From: Nitrosomonas sp.
Lineage (GTDB): Bacteria > Pseudomonadota > Gammaproteobacteria > Burkholderiales > Nitrosomonadaceae
Direction: 5' to 3'
Length of the DNA stretch: 50,095 nt
Assembly (NCBI GenBank): GCA_020890945.1
Contig: JAJHPK010000019.1
Coordinates: 1 to 50,095 of the forward strand
Shown: in pieces, positions 38,547-47,488 of the stretch
How positions within the stretch are numbered: the first letter of the stretch is position 1
How the letters are laid out: every line of letters starts with the position of its first letter
The notes under the pieces: model-generated
What the model saw: the letters and a program-made list of their open reading frames with translations, nothing else
Told to the model about the DNA's origin: nothing
Database searches by the model: none
Program-made: the position numbers and the translations under genes

Positions 38547-38562
38547 CGTAGGATAAAAAGGA

Positions 38563-38597
38563 TAGTGAAGTTTTTAAAACCAACTTCACTAATTTTT
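38563..38597. terminator. Bidirectional terminator between convergent genes
   Basis: A 10-bp stem, TAGTGAAGTT / AACTTCACTA (38563-38572, 38582-38591), is followed by ATTTTTCT on the plus strand and by CCTTTTTA on the minus strand. It can stop transcription from both convergent units. Confidence 0.85.
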
Positions 38598-38963
38598 CTA
38601 AATCTTCGGGTAGACCTTGATTTTGGTAATCAATCCGTCCGTATCGAAGTAAATTTCCTCTTTGCCGAGCCGCTTGACCGATTCGCCTGACACCGAATTG
38701 GTTCCAGTCATAATAAACTCAAAGGTCACACCATTTTCCGCAATAGAGTGATATTCATTAACAGTCCAGTTCGCATCGCGAAAGCGCTGAAAAAAATCGC
38801 ACATCATGGCGTGAATTGCCTGCCTTCCTGTATATTCCCCAAAGAAAGCGGAATGATATGTAGAATCTACTGCAAACATGGTCTGGATTTGCGCTAAATC
38901 ACGCAAATTAGATAACGCTACATAACGTTTAGCAAGCTCAATAAGACGTTGATCACTGATCAT
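38598..38963 (-). CDS. NTF2-like (SnoaL-type) domain protein
   Basis: A 121-residue protein with the NTF2-like fold pattern: an initial helix RLIELAKRYVALSNLRDLAQ, then FAVDSTYHSAFFGEYTGRQAI, then alternating strands ending in FDTDGLITKIKVYPKI. Such proteins are small hydrolases, isomerases or ligand-binding proteins, and no function can be read off. A GTG two codons earlier is an alternative start. It follows yaaA by about 25 bases on the same strand and may be cotranscribed with it. Confidence 0.75.
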   Translation of the reverse strand: MISDQRLIELAKRYVALSNLRDLAQIQTMFAVDSTYHSAFFGEYTGRQAIHAMMCDFFQRFRDANWTVNEYHSIAENGVTFEFIMTGTNSVSGESVKRLGKEEIYFDTDGLITKIKVYPKI

Positions 38964-38989
38964 TTTCACATAAAAAAATAATTTCTTAA

Positions 38990-39772
38990 TTAGCGTGCCG
39001 TAGATTCTTCACGTTTGAAAACCCATTGCTCTGCATTACTGTCATTTTGACTAAATCGGTAGCCCCCGCTATCAAAGAATTTGATATTTTCTAGTTTTGA
39101 TATCTTATTCTGAATGATATAGCGGCTCATCATGCCACGCGCTTTTTTAGCGAAAAAACTGATGATTTTATAAGCACCATTTTTCTGATCTTTAAACACC
39201 GGCGTAATAACACGCGCATTGAGTTTATCGGTTTGAATGGCCTGAAAATACTCGTTGGATGCTAGATTGACTAAAGTCGCTATTTTTTGTTGCTGGATCG
39301 TTTGGTTTAAAGCTCGCGTAATTTTGTCATCCCAAAATTCATACAAATTTTTCCCGCGTTGGTTTTTAAACTGCGTCCCCATTTCCAACCGATAGGGTTG
39401 AATTAAATCAAGCGGCCTCAGCAATCCATATAATCCCGATAAAATACGCAAATGATTCTGCGCAAATGTGAGTTGTGAATCACTTAACGTATCTGCATCG
39501 AGTCCGACATAAACATCCCCTTTGAAAGCCAGTAACGCTTGTTTCGCATTTTTTGGCGTGGAAAAACGATTCCATGCCAAATAGCGATTGGAATTAAGCG
39601 TAGCCAAGGTAGGACTGATCGACATCAAACGACCGATTTGATCTGGTTCCAGTTTCTTCAATGCGTTGATTAATTCAGCCGAATCATCGAGAAAATCTGG
39701 CTGGGTATGTTCTTCAGAAATCGGTGGCGTTTCAAAATCCAACGTTTTAGCGGGTGAAATGACGATAAGCAT
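38990..39772 (-). CDS. yaaA: YaaA, peroxide stress protein
   Basis: A 260-residue member of the YaaA/DUF328 family. It starts MLIVISPAKTLDFETP, with KGDVYVGLDADTLS, LRILSGLYGLLRPLDLIQPYRLEMGT (quoted in part), LVNLASNEYFQAI and the conserved KKARGMMSRYI. E. coli YaaA lowers free iron and so limits Fenton damage under peroxide stress; I infer the same here from the family. No OxyR site could be identified upstream. Confidence 0.95.
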   Translation of the reverse strand: MLIVISPAKTLDFETPPISEEHTQPDFLDDSAELINALKKLEPDQIGRLMSISPTLATLNSNRYLAWNRFSTPKNAKQALLAFKGDVYVGLDADTLSDSQLTFAQNHLRILSGLYGLLRPLDLIQPYRLEMGTQFKNQRGKNLYEFWDDKITRALNQTIQQQKIATLVNLASNEYFQAIQTDKLNARVITPVFKDQKNGAYKIISFFAKKARGMMSRYIIQNKISKLENIKFFDSGGYRFSQNDSNAEQWVFKREESTAR

Positions 39773-39818
39773 GGTGCTTTCTTATTCAAAACCAAAATGG
39801 TATCAGATTTGATTTTAG

Positions 39819-39958
39819 CAGGCCGTTGAAAAACTATCTGCGTTGCCGCAACGGTGTTAAAAACAGGTTCAAAATGCTCATTTATTACACATAAACTGCG
39901 CTTTTTCGCCTGTTTCTGCCTTGTATCGGCTGCCTCGAAAACGTTTTTCAACGGCCTG
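39819..39958. mobile_element. 140-bp MITE with 16-bp terminal inverted repeats
   Basis: Perfect 16-bp terminal inverted repeats, CAGGCCGTTGAAAAAC at 39819-39834 and its complement at 39943-39958, flank a non-coding core. On both outer sides the 4 bases TTAG are present (39815-39818 and 39959-39962), a likely target-site duplication. There is no transposase, so movement must depend on an enzyme encoded elsewhere. It lies just upstream of yaaA. Confidence 0.88.
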
Positions 39959-39962
39959 TTAG

Positions 39963-40266
39963 AATTGATGCTCTTCAGCGTGATTCGCTATTAGTACCGA
40001 AATAAATAAAGGCCTTTTACAAAAAACACACATTCTCTACGCTAAAACCTTAGTTAATATTTTTGAGATAACATACTGGAATATTTATAGATTTATGGAA
40101 AAACAATTTAATCGTTCATTTTTGGATCTGATAGTATAGATTCGAGTGTCATAGGAATCGCTACGCATACCAACGACATCCCTTTAACTCGCAAAACAAC
40201 AAGGCCACACTATGCCTCCACTCAACCAGTAGCCGCGCATTAGAGTAGAGCGTAGGAGAAAAAACA
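39963..40266. other. Gene-free region upstream of the secreted protein gene
   Basis: About 300 AT-rich bases with no supported gene. It ends in AGGAG eight bases ahead of the ATG at 40267. I see no clear promoter or operator. Confidence 0.35.
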
Positions 40267-40878
40267 ATGATTCAACTGAAATATTGCATTCTAACAATAA
40301 TCTTGTCAGCAACTATTAGTAAAGCGATTGCCGAGAACACTGAAGTACCTAATTATGATGGGAAAGGCACTCTGACAATTCCTCGCGTTGACACATCGAA
40401 TCAGCTTGGTAATTATCAAGATGCGAAACTTCAATTTGATGCGAACGTAAATGCTTGGGTTTTGCAGCAGGTTAATCAGACACTGATTAACCCTCAAAAT
40501 CCAATCATCGAGATGGTCAATGTTTTTATTGCGGATAACGAATTTCCAGTACAAGTATTCTTGCAAATTAAGGGTACTTATTCGTGTGGAGATTTTGGGC
40601 AAATCAATTCTCGCAGGAAAAACAATTTTTTTGAAATTCAAATAACGATAGTTCCACTCCCACCTGGATATGCATGTACTGCAGATATGAAAGGATTTGT
40701 AAGGGTTGTTCCATTGGACGTATATCGTTTAAATGCGGGCGATTATCAATATAGCGTGAATGGAGGAAATTTAGGGTCATTTAGTTTAGCTAAAGACAAT
40801 AAATTCGGTGAATGTGGCGGCACAAATAATGCGGCAGAAATTTGCGAAACTGCCTATACAGCAGTTCAAAATAAATAG
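40267..40878 (+). CDS. Secreted protein of unknown function
   Basis: A 203-residue protein with a Sec signal peptide (residues 1-22, ending SKAIAEN). The mature protein is rich in Asn and beta-forming residues and has five Cys: GTYSCGDFG, GYACTAD, GECGGTN and AEICETAY supply four of them in the second half, which suggests disulfides in the periplasm or outside. I recognise no family. AGGAG precedes the start well. Confidence 0.75.
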   Translation: MIQLKYCILTIILSATISKAIAENTEVPNYDGKGTLTIPRVDTSNQLGNYQDAKLQFDANVNAWVLQQVNQTLINPQNPIIEMVNVFIADNEFPVQVFLQIKGTYSCGDFGQINSRRKNNFFEIQITIVPLPPGYACTADMKGFVRVVPLDVYRLNAGDYQYSVNGGNLGSFSLAKDNKFGECGGTNNAAEICETAYTAVQNK

Positions 40879-41065
40879 TACTCCTCTTTTTTGCAAAACC
40901 TTCTTAGCACATTGTCTTTGTTGGAGATGCGCTATAACAATGAGGTTTTGCAGAGGGTTAATCGACTCTAAGCTATATTCATAAAGTAAAACAGATACTT
41001 AGAGAATTTCTTGATCGATCCGACGATCCTTAAAGTAAAGTGTGCAATCTCCTCTTCAAAATAAC

Positions 41066-41108
41066 AAATGCCGAATCCGTATCTCAATAGTATGCAAATT
41101 CGGCATTT
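41066..41108 (-). terminator. Terminator after the OmpA-type lipoprotein gene
   Basis: An 11-bp stem, AAATGCCGAAT / ATTCGGCATTT, encloses a 21-base loop 14 bases past the stop. On the minus strand the 3' arm ends in GGCATTTGTTATTTT. On the plus strand TTTTT also follows, so it may act in both directions. Confidence 0.7.
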
Positions 41109-41121
41109 TTAAAATGGGCAA

Positions 41122-41802
41122 TTATTGCTGTTGTGGTGCTACTGGAGTTCCACTGGGTGGAGGTTGAATTTCTGAAACAAAAATTTCCACACGTCTATTT
41201 TTGGCTCTGTTAGCGGGAACGTCATTTGCTGCGATGGGTTCACGTGAACCCCGTCCGTCAATTTGGATGCGATTGATAGCGACACCACGATTGGCTAAAT
41301 AGTCACGTGTACTGGAAGCCCGATTGATCGACAAAGGGTTGTTAACAGAATCACTTCCCGTATTGTCTGTATGACCTATAATCGTTACAACGGTATTGGG
41401 ATTGTTTTTAAGGGTGGTGGCAAAACTATCCAAAATCGGTTGCAGATTGGGTTTAATATTTGATTTGCCGGAATCAAAAGAGATATCGCTTGGGATATTA
41501 AGTTTCAGGCGATTATCTTCCGTTTGAGAAACTTCCACACCAGTGCCGGCCGTTGCAGCTTCCATTTGCTTCTTCTGCTCTTCCATTCGTTGTGACCATA
41601 GATATCCTGCCCCAGCGCCTAGCACCGCACCTGAGCCTGCGCCAATCGCCGCGCCTTTGCCGCCACCGATAATTCCACCAATTGCGGCACCTGCACCGGC
41701 CCCTAATGCGCCACCTGTCAAGGTACCTGATTGGGTATTATTCATTGATGCGCAACCATTGATCAGCAGCAAAGCGAACACTGTCAAAATTCTTATTTTC
41801 AT
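41122..41802 (-). CDS. OmpA-family lipoprotein with glycine zipper
   Basis: A 226-residue lipoprotein: signal peptide with lipobox INGC (C16), then a glycine-zipper stretch at about residues 27-70, and a C-terminal OmpA-like peptidoglycan-binding domain. SFDSGKSNIKPNLQPILDSF, IIGHTDNTGSDSVNNPLSINRA and ANRAKNRRVEIFV are the family blocks that bind diaminopimelate. AAGGAG lies ahead of the ATG. It resembles YiaD-type proteins that tether the outer membrane to the wall. Confidence 0.93.
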   Translation of the reverse strand: MKIRILTVFALLLINGCASMNNTQSGTLTGGALGAGAGAAIGGIIGGGKGAAIGAGSGAVLGAGAGYLWSQRMEEQKKQMEAATAGTGVEVSQTEDNRLKLNIPSDISFDSGKSNIKPNLQPILDSFATTLKNNPNTVVTIIGHTDNTGSDSVNNPLSINRASSTRDYLANRGVAINRIQIDGRGSREPIAANDVPANRAKNRRVEIFVSEIQPPPSGTPVAPQQQ

Positions 41803-41885
41803 GCATTTCTCCTTGGGTAAGTAGTAAAAGAAAACTGTAACAAAGAATCACAACCTCAATCGTAAAGCACTTACTAAAACCAGTA

Positions 41886-43748
41886 TTACTTTCCACGCAT
41901 AAACATTTTATCCAATTGCGCCAGCGTAATTTCAAACCAAGTGGGGCGGCCGTGATTACATTGATCGGCGCGCTCGGTTGATTCTATCTCGCGCAATAGT
42001 TGATTCATTTCTTCAATAGTCAATTGTCGGTTGGCACGAACAGCGCCGTGGCAAGCCAATGTTGCCAGCGTTTCATTGCGTCTAGCCGTTAACACTTGAC
42101 TCGCGCCATAGTCATCAATTTCTTTAAGTAATTCATGCGCTAATGTAACAATATCAGCGTCACCTAACATCGCTGGAATTTTACGAACGGCCAATGCCGT
42201 TGGGGAAAACAAAGCCATTTCAAAACCCAATTGCTCGAGCAAATCAGTATTCTGTTCTACCAAACTGATTTCAACGCTACTGGCATGAAAAGTAACCGGT
42301 ATCAATAACGATTGCGTCGGTATTGCTTGACGATCGAGTGCATGTTTAAGTTTTTCGTACATAATGCGTTCATGCGCAGCATGCATATCCACCACAATCA
42401 ATCCGTGAGTATTTTGTGCCAGAATGTAGATGCCTTGTAATTGCCCTAATGCAAATCCCATTGGAAAGTTTTGCTGATTTTCTGGTAGAGGAAAATCCAA
42501 TGTGCCTTTCGATTGTATTTCGGTTACTAAACCGACAGGCTTTTCTTCCGGAAAGACTGATCGTAAAACGTGATTATTAACCGTGTCGTTTAATGCCCCA
42601 TAAAGTTGTTGAGGTTGAAATAATTGACGCGAATTGCTGCTGTTTCGCGACAATGGGTAACTGGAATGTTTGACTAAAGAACGGACATTGTTCGCGTAAG
42701 CGCTATTTTTATTCGCATCCGTAATCGCGTTAGGAATTTGCGATTGTTGTAAAGCGGGTGCTGATAACGCCTTGTTAATTGCATGAAAGATAAATTGGTG
42801 GACGGCACGTGCCTCACGAAATCGTATTTCTGTTTTGGTCGGATGCACATTGACATCGACATTTTCTGGATCAATCTGCAAAAACAATACAAAAGCCGGA
42901 TAACGATCAAGATGCAAAATATCGCGATAAGCCTCGCGTAAAGCGTGTGAAATCAGCTTATCGCTCACATAGCGTTTATTAACAAAAAAATATTGCGCAT
43001 CTCGAGATGAACGCGCATAAGCGGGTAGCGCTACCATACCGTGTAAATGAAGCGCATCCGATTGTTCATCAACCAAAACCGCATGCTGACTGAATTCTTC
43101 GCCGAGTATGTCAGAGATACGCTGTACCGAGCTGCCCGAGTGCAATAAACGTTTGGTTTTGCCATTATGTTGCAGGAGAAATTCAATCGAAGGCGTGGAC
43201 AACGCTATGCGTTTAAAAACCTCGTCGCAATGCGAAAATTCTGTTGCTTCAGATTTTAGAAATTTACGCCGCGCCGGAATATTGAAAAACAAATCATTGA
43301 CAGTTAAAGCAGTACCACAGGAAAGCGAAGAAGGAATTATCTGTAAAACAGATTGACCATCTACATCGACCTGCCAGGCGTAATTGTCACTTTTATCAGT
43401 TTGTTGGCAGCTCGCAAGTGTCAAACGTGAAACGGCTGCGATACTGGCCAATGCTTCACCACGAAAACCGAGGCTGGCAATTCGATGCAAATCTTCTAAG
43501 GTGCTGATCTTGCTGGTGCTATGTCGCGTTAAAGCTAAAATCAATTCGTCTTTTGCAATTCCACTACCATCATCGGTTACTCGAATCTGTTTTAATCCAC
43601 CTTGCAATAATTGCACATTGATTTTCTGCGCGCCCGCATCAATGCTATTCTCCAAAACTTCTTTCAAAACCGACGCGGGTCTTTCAACCACTTCACCCGC
43701 GGCGATTTGATTAATTAACAAATCGGGTAGCAGTTTTATAGTAGCCAT
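41886..43748 (-). CDS. mutL: DNA mismatch repair protein MutL
   Basis: A 620-residue MutL with the GHKL ATPase motifs (VLENSIDAGA, DDGSGI, TRHSTSKI, GFRGEALASIA) and a C-terminal dimerisation domain. The C-terminus also carries VDMHAAHERIMYEKL, ACHGAVRA and CNHGRP. These correspond to the metal-binding endonuclease motifs DQHAx2Ex4E (here with Met for Gln), ACR-like and C-P/N-H-GRP of MutL proteins from bacteria without MutH. An intrinsic nicking activity is therefore likely. miaA and hfq, common neighbours elsewhere, are absent. Confidence 0.96.
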   Translation of the reverse strand: MATIKLLPDLLINQIAAGEVVERPASVLKEVLENSIDAGAQKINVQLLQGGLKQIRVTDDGSGIAKDELILALTRHSTSKISTLEDLHRIASLGFRGEALASIAAVSRLTLASCQQTDKSDNYAWQVDVDGQSVLQIIPSSLSCGTALTVNDLFFNIPARRKFLKSEATEFSHCDEVFKRIALSTPSIEFLLQHNGKTKRLLHSGSSVQRISDILGEEFSQHAVLVDEQSDALHLHGMVALPAYARSSRDAQYFFVNKRYVSDKLISHALREAYRDILHLDRYPAFVLFLQIDPENVDVNVHPTKTEIRFREARAVHQFIFHAINKALSAPALQQSQIPNAITDANKNSAYANNVRSLVKHSSYPLSRNSSNSRQLFQPQQLYGALNDTVNNHVLRSVFPEEKPVGLVTEIQSKGTLDFPLPENQQNFPMGFALGQLQGIYILAQNTHGLIVVDMHAAHERIMYEKLKHALDRQAIPTQSLLIPVTFHASSVEISLVEQNTDLLEQLGFEMALFSPTALAVRKIPAMLGDADIVTLAHELLKEIDDYGASQVLTARRNETLATLACHGAVRANRQLTIEEMNQLLREIESTERADQCNHGRPTWFEITLAQLDKMFMRGK

Positions 43749-43823
43749 TAAGCAATAATGATCATGGATGCAAGATTAAGAGCTAAACAGTCAAGCCGAA
43801 CACATCATGAAAACTGAAGGACT

Positions 43824-44237
43824 TTATTTACTTTTATCTTTCTGAGGAGTGCTTTTTGCGTGATCAGTATCATGGTGATGCCCATGATCACTGTTACCTT
43901 GTTTGCCGTGCATGTTGTGATCCATCATCATATGGTGCATTTCTGATTCATCCAAAAAACCGTCTTTGTTCGCATCCATAACCGCGAACATATCTTCATG
44001 ATGTTTAATGAACTCATCTTTGCTAATCTTGCCATCATTATTGCGATCGACCATGGTCATTTTTTGACGACATTGATCATGATGTGATGATCCCTCAGGT
44101 TTTGCGTGATTATGATGGAGGGCGTCGGATTTTGCTGAAGCAACTTCTTTGTCGGCATTAGCCGCAAAAGAAACTGTGGAGGCAATAAGAAAACCAGAGC
44201 AAATTATGGAGCATATTAATTTATTATTCTTTAACAT
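43824..44237 (-). CDS. Secreted EF-hand calcium-binding protein, His-rich
   Basis: From the ATG with AAAGGATCAATC ahead, the product is 137 residues (an upstream frame extension to 44270 lacks support). It has a Sec signal peptide (about 1-27, ending SFAAN), then two canonical EF-hand loops, DRNNDGKISKDEF and DANKDGFLDESEM. A His/Met-rich tail (HHMMMDHNMHGK, DHGHHHDTDH) follows. The loops should bind calcium, and the tail could bind copper, zinc or nickel. It is a single-gene unit. Confidence 0.88.
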   Translation of the reverse strand: MLKNNKLICSIICSGFLIASTVSFAANADKEVASAKSDALHHNHAKPEGSSHHDQCRQKMTMVDRNNDGKISKDEFIKHHEDMFAVMDANKDGFLDESEMHHMMMDHNMHGKQGNSDHGHHHDTDHAKSTPQKDKSK

Positions 44238-44642
44238 GATTGATCCTTTGAGAGTACATGAAGCTGACATTATTGCTATTGGAAAAATGGGATATCGACT
44301 TAAAATACAATCCGCAATCTTTTGTGCAGTTTAACTGCAGGAAATATTTCTTACAATATTCGTCAAGTATTAACATCCTTAATACTGAACGAAGCTACGT
44401 TATAAAAGATGACATTTAATGAAATTCTTTTGATGTTTATAAAATGGCGCATAAATCAATTAAAGCTTAGCACTATGCAATTTTTTTTAAATGAGAAAAT
44501 AACGCTTCGTAACAAAAATACAATGTAACGAGCGTAAATATACTCAAAAAATAGCTATAAATTCTGCGATACTTGCATAAATCTGTGCAAAGAAACTTGT
44601 AACGTTTAAACACCACTTAATTAAGCTCCATCAAATCACTAT
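44238..44642. other. Gene-free region between divergent genes
   Basis: About 400 very AT-rich bases that must contain promoters for the EF-hand gene (minus) and the SppA gene (plus). An inverted repeat, TGCAGTT-T-AACTGCA, lies at 44325-44339. I see no gene, and the sppA start has no Shine-Dalgarno. Confidence 0.4.
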
Positions 44643-45596
44643 ATGAACGAACCGGAATCAAAAAATAAGCAAGAAAATTGGGAACGAAGTTTATTGGAAA
44701 ATTTAGCATTGGCGTCTTTGAGGGAACAACGCCGGACTCGTTCATGGGGAATATTTTTCAAAATCTTGGCCGCTCTTTATCTGTTCATACTGCTTTTTGC
44801 CGCATTAGGCTGGATCGAAGAAGGCAGCGTTCGGCTACCTGAAAAACATACGGCGCTTATTGAAGTCAAAGGCGTCATTGCTGCGGATACCATGAGCAGT
44901 GCCGAAAAAATTGTTTCCAGCTTGCAGGCCGCATTCAAAGATAAAAACACCAAAGGTGTTGTGCTACGGATTAACAGTCCAGGAGGCAGTCCTGTTCAAG
45001 CAGGGCATATCAACGATGAAATTCACCGATTACGCCTTAAATACCCTCAAATACCCGTGTATGCGGTTGTTTCCGATATTTGTGCATCTGGTGGTTACTA
45101 TGTTGCCGTAGCCGCAGACAAAATTTTTGTCGACAAAGCAAGTCTGGTCGGTTCGATCGGTGTGCTGATGGATGGTTTTGGTTTTGCCGGAACACTGGAA
45201 AAACTGGGTGTTGAAAGACGATTGTTAACTGCAGGAGAAAACAAAGGCTTTCTCGATCCGTTCACGCCTCTCGATCCTGCGCAAAAAAAATACGCTGAGT
45301 CGTTATTGAAAGAAATTCATGAGCAATTTATTCAAGTGGTGAAACAAGGACGGGGTGAGCGTTTAAAAAATGATCCCGCCATTTTTAGCGGTATCGTATG
45401 GACGGGAGAAAAAAGTATTGAACTTGGCATAACGGATGCCATAGGCAGCGCAGAATACGTCGCACGTGAGATAATCCAAGCCGAAACATTAGTGGACTAT
45501 ACACCTCATGAAGGCTTTTCAGATCTCTTTAGAAGACAACGCCTTGGTCAAGTATTAATGGATTTTTTACCAAAATCAGAATGGGTCATAAAATAA
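44643..45596 (+). CDS. sppA: SppA-type signal peptide peptidase
   Basis: A 317-residue S49-family serine protease, the short (67K-less) form. It has one membrane anchor at about residues 36-56. The Ser/Lys dyad is intact: S149 in DICASGGYYVA and K201 in AGENKGFLDPF, 52 residues apart as in Bacillus subtilis SppA. The NSPGGSP loop is at 111-117. It degrades cleaved signal peptides in the membrane. No partner genes are adjacent. Confidence 0.94.
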   Translation: MNEPESKNKQENWERSLLENLALASLREQRRTRSWGIFFKILAALYLFILLFAALGWIEEGSVRLPEKHTALIEVKGVIAADTMSSAEKIVSSLQAAFKDKNTKGVVLRINSPGGSPVQAGHINDEIHRLRLKYPQIPVYAVVSDICASGGYYVAVAADKIFVDKASLVGSIGVLMDGFGFAGTLEKLGVERRLLTAGENKGFLDPFTPLDPAQKKYAESLLKEIHEQFIQVVKQGRGERLKNDPAIFSGIVWTGEKSIELGITDAIGSAEYVAREIIQAETLVDYTPHEGFSDLFRRQRLGQVLMDFLPKSEWVIK

Positions 45597-45621
45597 TGAC
45601 ACGTTCGTTACTATTTTTTCG

Positions 45622-47178
45622 CTAGTCTTTGGTTTTTCCACTGACGATACGATTAATAATGTCGGTAGTTGATATATTCTCTGTATAAGCGAGTTCTTGA
45701 ATCATTTCATGGGGCAGCGTCTTGCAAAGCTCGTATTTGTCTTTTCGTTCCTGATCGGAACCGCATGCAAACGTATAGACACTAAATCCGTGTTTCTTCA
45801 TGAAATCTACATTCACGTCCTCTGGTGTTTCAATAGTGACATGATCAACGTACCGGCACGCGGCAACCACCGCAGCACGCTCTGCTTGATTCATGACTGG
45901 TAATTTTCCTTTATTTTCCATCACACGTTGATCTGAAACAACGCAAACGGTCAAATGAGTTCCTAACGCACGAGCTGCTTGCAAAAAATTAATATGTCCT
46001 TGATGGAACAAGTCGGCTACCATGCGGGTATACACGCGTTTCTGCGGTCGATTTATAGGCCAAACAGGGATATTTCTTTTTAGTCGTGTGAGTGCATGCT
46101 CCATCCATTGGCGCGTGCGCAATGCCAATACATCGTCGGGATCCTTTAATGTGATTTGATGCGCATAACTCCACGTTTTTGCAAGATCGCCTGTCAGCCA
46201 ATGTTGCGCCATTCGATGATACGCATAACAACGTATTAACAAAGTGAATTTTTGCAAATTGCGTGCCGAGATTACTGTATCCCAATGTGGATTAGGTGTA
46301 CGCCAGTCACCATAGAAGGCGACAAGAATCTTTTCAGGCTGTTGTGGAAACCATGCCTTCCCAAAATGAGTAGCGTGCTCTATCAAATCAAACAGAGGAA
46401 AAACTGAAACACGTTGATATTCTTCAGGATAGGTTGGTAATGAAAATCCGCCGGTGATATTATTTGTTTGTTGATTTTTTTGTAAACCACAAACGTCTAA
46501 GGTTATGCCTAATTCCGGGTGTACATAATCTTGGTAATTGGCATATTGAATACGCATCGGTACTTTCATCCACCCCGCTTTCTCCAAAGCTTCGCAACAG
46601 CTAGGCCAGGATTCCATCCAGACTGCGATATCCAAGTCCTTATCAAAATCCAACAAACACCCATTGCGAACCAAACCTAGCAGCGTACCGGCAAATGGGA
46701 AAGCTTTGATATTTTGCTTGGCTAGCTCGGCGCAAGTCTTCCACAATAATTGCTCAGCTTCTCCTGAGGCAAAAACATTGAGTTGATTATTTCCGCTTCC
46801 GTCTATTTCATGGGATTTTTCACGTTGCGGTGGCACTTTGCCAGATTTCGCGATCGCTAAAAGATGATTGATACAATTTACAAAATGTTGATGCGTTGCT
46901 TGCAAATCGAGTGACAAAAAATTCGCGGTCCCTAAGATATGCGCCCATTGGGCTTTGTGAAAATCACTTTGAACCTTTGTGTAAATCGATTCTGCACGAC
47001 TAATAACCTCAGTCATACGTTGTGTTCGCATGGCTAGGGCACACCACAAACGATCAATATCAATTGAATCAGGATATTCGTTTTTTAATTGCGATAACAG
47101 GTTTTCTCCCTCATTGTATTGTCCTGTAACGATCAACGTTTTTGCATTAAACAATAAATCTTTTAGTTTTCCATCCAT
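45622..47178 (-). CDS. Fusion of helical, LicD-like and cytidylyltransferase domains
   Basis: A 518-residue soluble protein with three parts. Residues 1-130 are helical and repeat-like (TPR-type character). Residues 145-300 resemble the LicD/fukutin nucleotidyltransferase-fold phosphotransferases: FPFAGTLLGLVRNGCLLDFD, then D181 and D183 as likely metal ligands. Residues 383-515 are a TagD/choline-phosphate-type cytidylyltransferase with VADLFHQGHINFLQAA (HxGH at 392-395) and NISTTDII (STT motif at 503-505). So the activating enzyme (CDP-alcohol maker) and the transferase are on one chain. The substrate (choline, ethanolamine, glycerol phosphate) cannot be read. It is divergent from the RTX gene across the Fur-box-like site. 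Confidence 0.8.
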   Translation of the reverse strand: MDGKLKDLLFNAKTLIVTGQYNEGENLLSQLKNEYPDSIDIDRLWCALAMRTQRMTEVISRAESIYTKVQSDFHKAQWAHILGTANFLSLDLQATHQHFVNCINHLLAIAKSGKVPPQREKSHEIDGSGNNQLNVFASGEAEQLLWKTCAELAKQNIKAFPFAGTLLGLVRNGCLLDFDKDLDIAVWMESWPSCCEALEKAGWMKVPMRIQYANYQDYVHPELGITLDVCGLQKNQQTNNITGGFSLPTYPEEYQRVSVFPLFDLIEHATHFGKAWFPQQPEKILVAFYGDWRTPNPHWDTVISARNLQKFTLLIRCYAYHRMAQHWLTGDLAKTWSYAHQITLKDPDDVLALRTRQWMEHALTRLKRNIPVWPINRPQKRVYTRMVADLFHQGHINFLQAARALGTHLTVCVVSDQRVMENKGKLPVMNQAERAAVVAACRYVDHVTIETPEDVNVDFMKKHGFSVYTFACGSDQERKDKYELCKTLPHEMIQELAYTENISTTDIINRIVSGKTKD

Positions 47179-47255
47179 AAATGACTTTTTTACTCATCGG
47201 TTAGCAATCACAATGCATTGAATTAAAAGAATGCATTCGATTTAAATTGCGTTTA

Positions 47256-47283
47256 TTGCATTTTAATCATTATTCTCTATAAT
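47256..47283 (+). promoter_or_regulatory. Candidate sigma-70 promoter of the RTX gene
   Basis: TTGCAT (47256-47261) and a perfect TATAAT (47278-47283) are separated by 16 bases and point towards the RTX gene about 190 bases downstream. The -10 element overlaps the Fur-box-like palindrome starting at 47281. Confidence 0.5.
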
Positions 47284-47299
47284 GGGAATCATTCTCATT
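47281..47299. promoter_or_regulatory. Fur-box-like palindrome
   Basis: AATGGGAATCATTCTCATT is a 9-1-9 inverted repeat with one mismatch and fits the Fur consensus GATAATGATAATCATTATC well. It covers the end of the -10 element and the expected start site of the RTX promoter, where a bound repressor would block transcription. The divergent LicD-cytidylyltransferase gene begins only about 100 bases away and could be controlled from the same site. Confidence 0.75.
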
Positions 47300-47482
47300 A
47301 TTGTTTTCTGAGAAACATTTTGATATAAAACGAAATACTTAAAACATAAAAGCATTTATTTTTATTACAGGAAAAATTTTGTTTTTTCCACTAGTGTACG
47401 ACGATTTTAAAATCAAGATTGATAGATGGGAAATTTTTATAAATCAACAGTATTTCTTACGAGAAAAACTTAAACGGAGATT
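47300..47482. other. Untranslated leader of the RTX gene
   Basis: AT-rich sequence with no gene between the Fur-box-like site and the RTX start. It ends with the CGGAG ribosome-binding site at 47475-47479. If the promoter above is right, the transcript has an unusually long leader near 190 bases. Confidence 0.4.
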
Positions 47483-47488
47483 ATGATT

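Noticed and set aside
39670-39951. 93-residue minus-strand frame upstream of yaaA
   Set aside because: It runs through the MITE and into yaaA in another frame, so it is a by-product of both.
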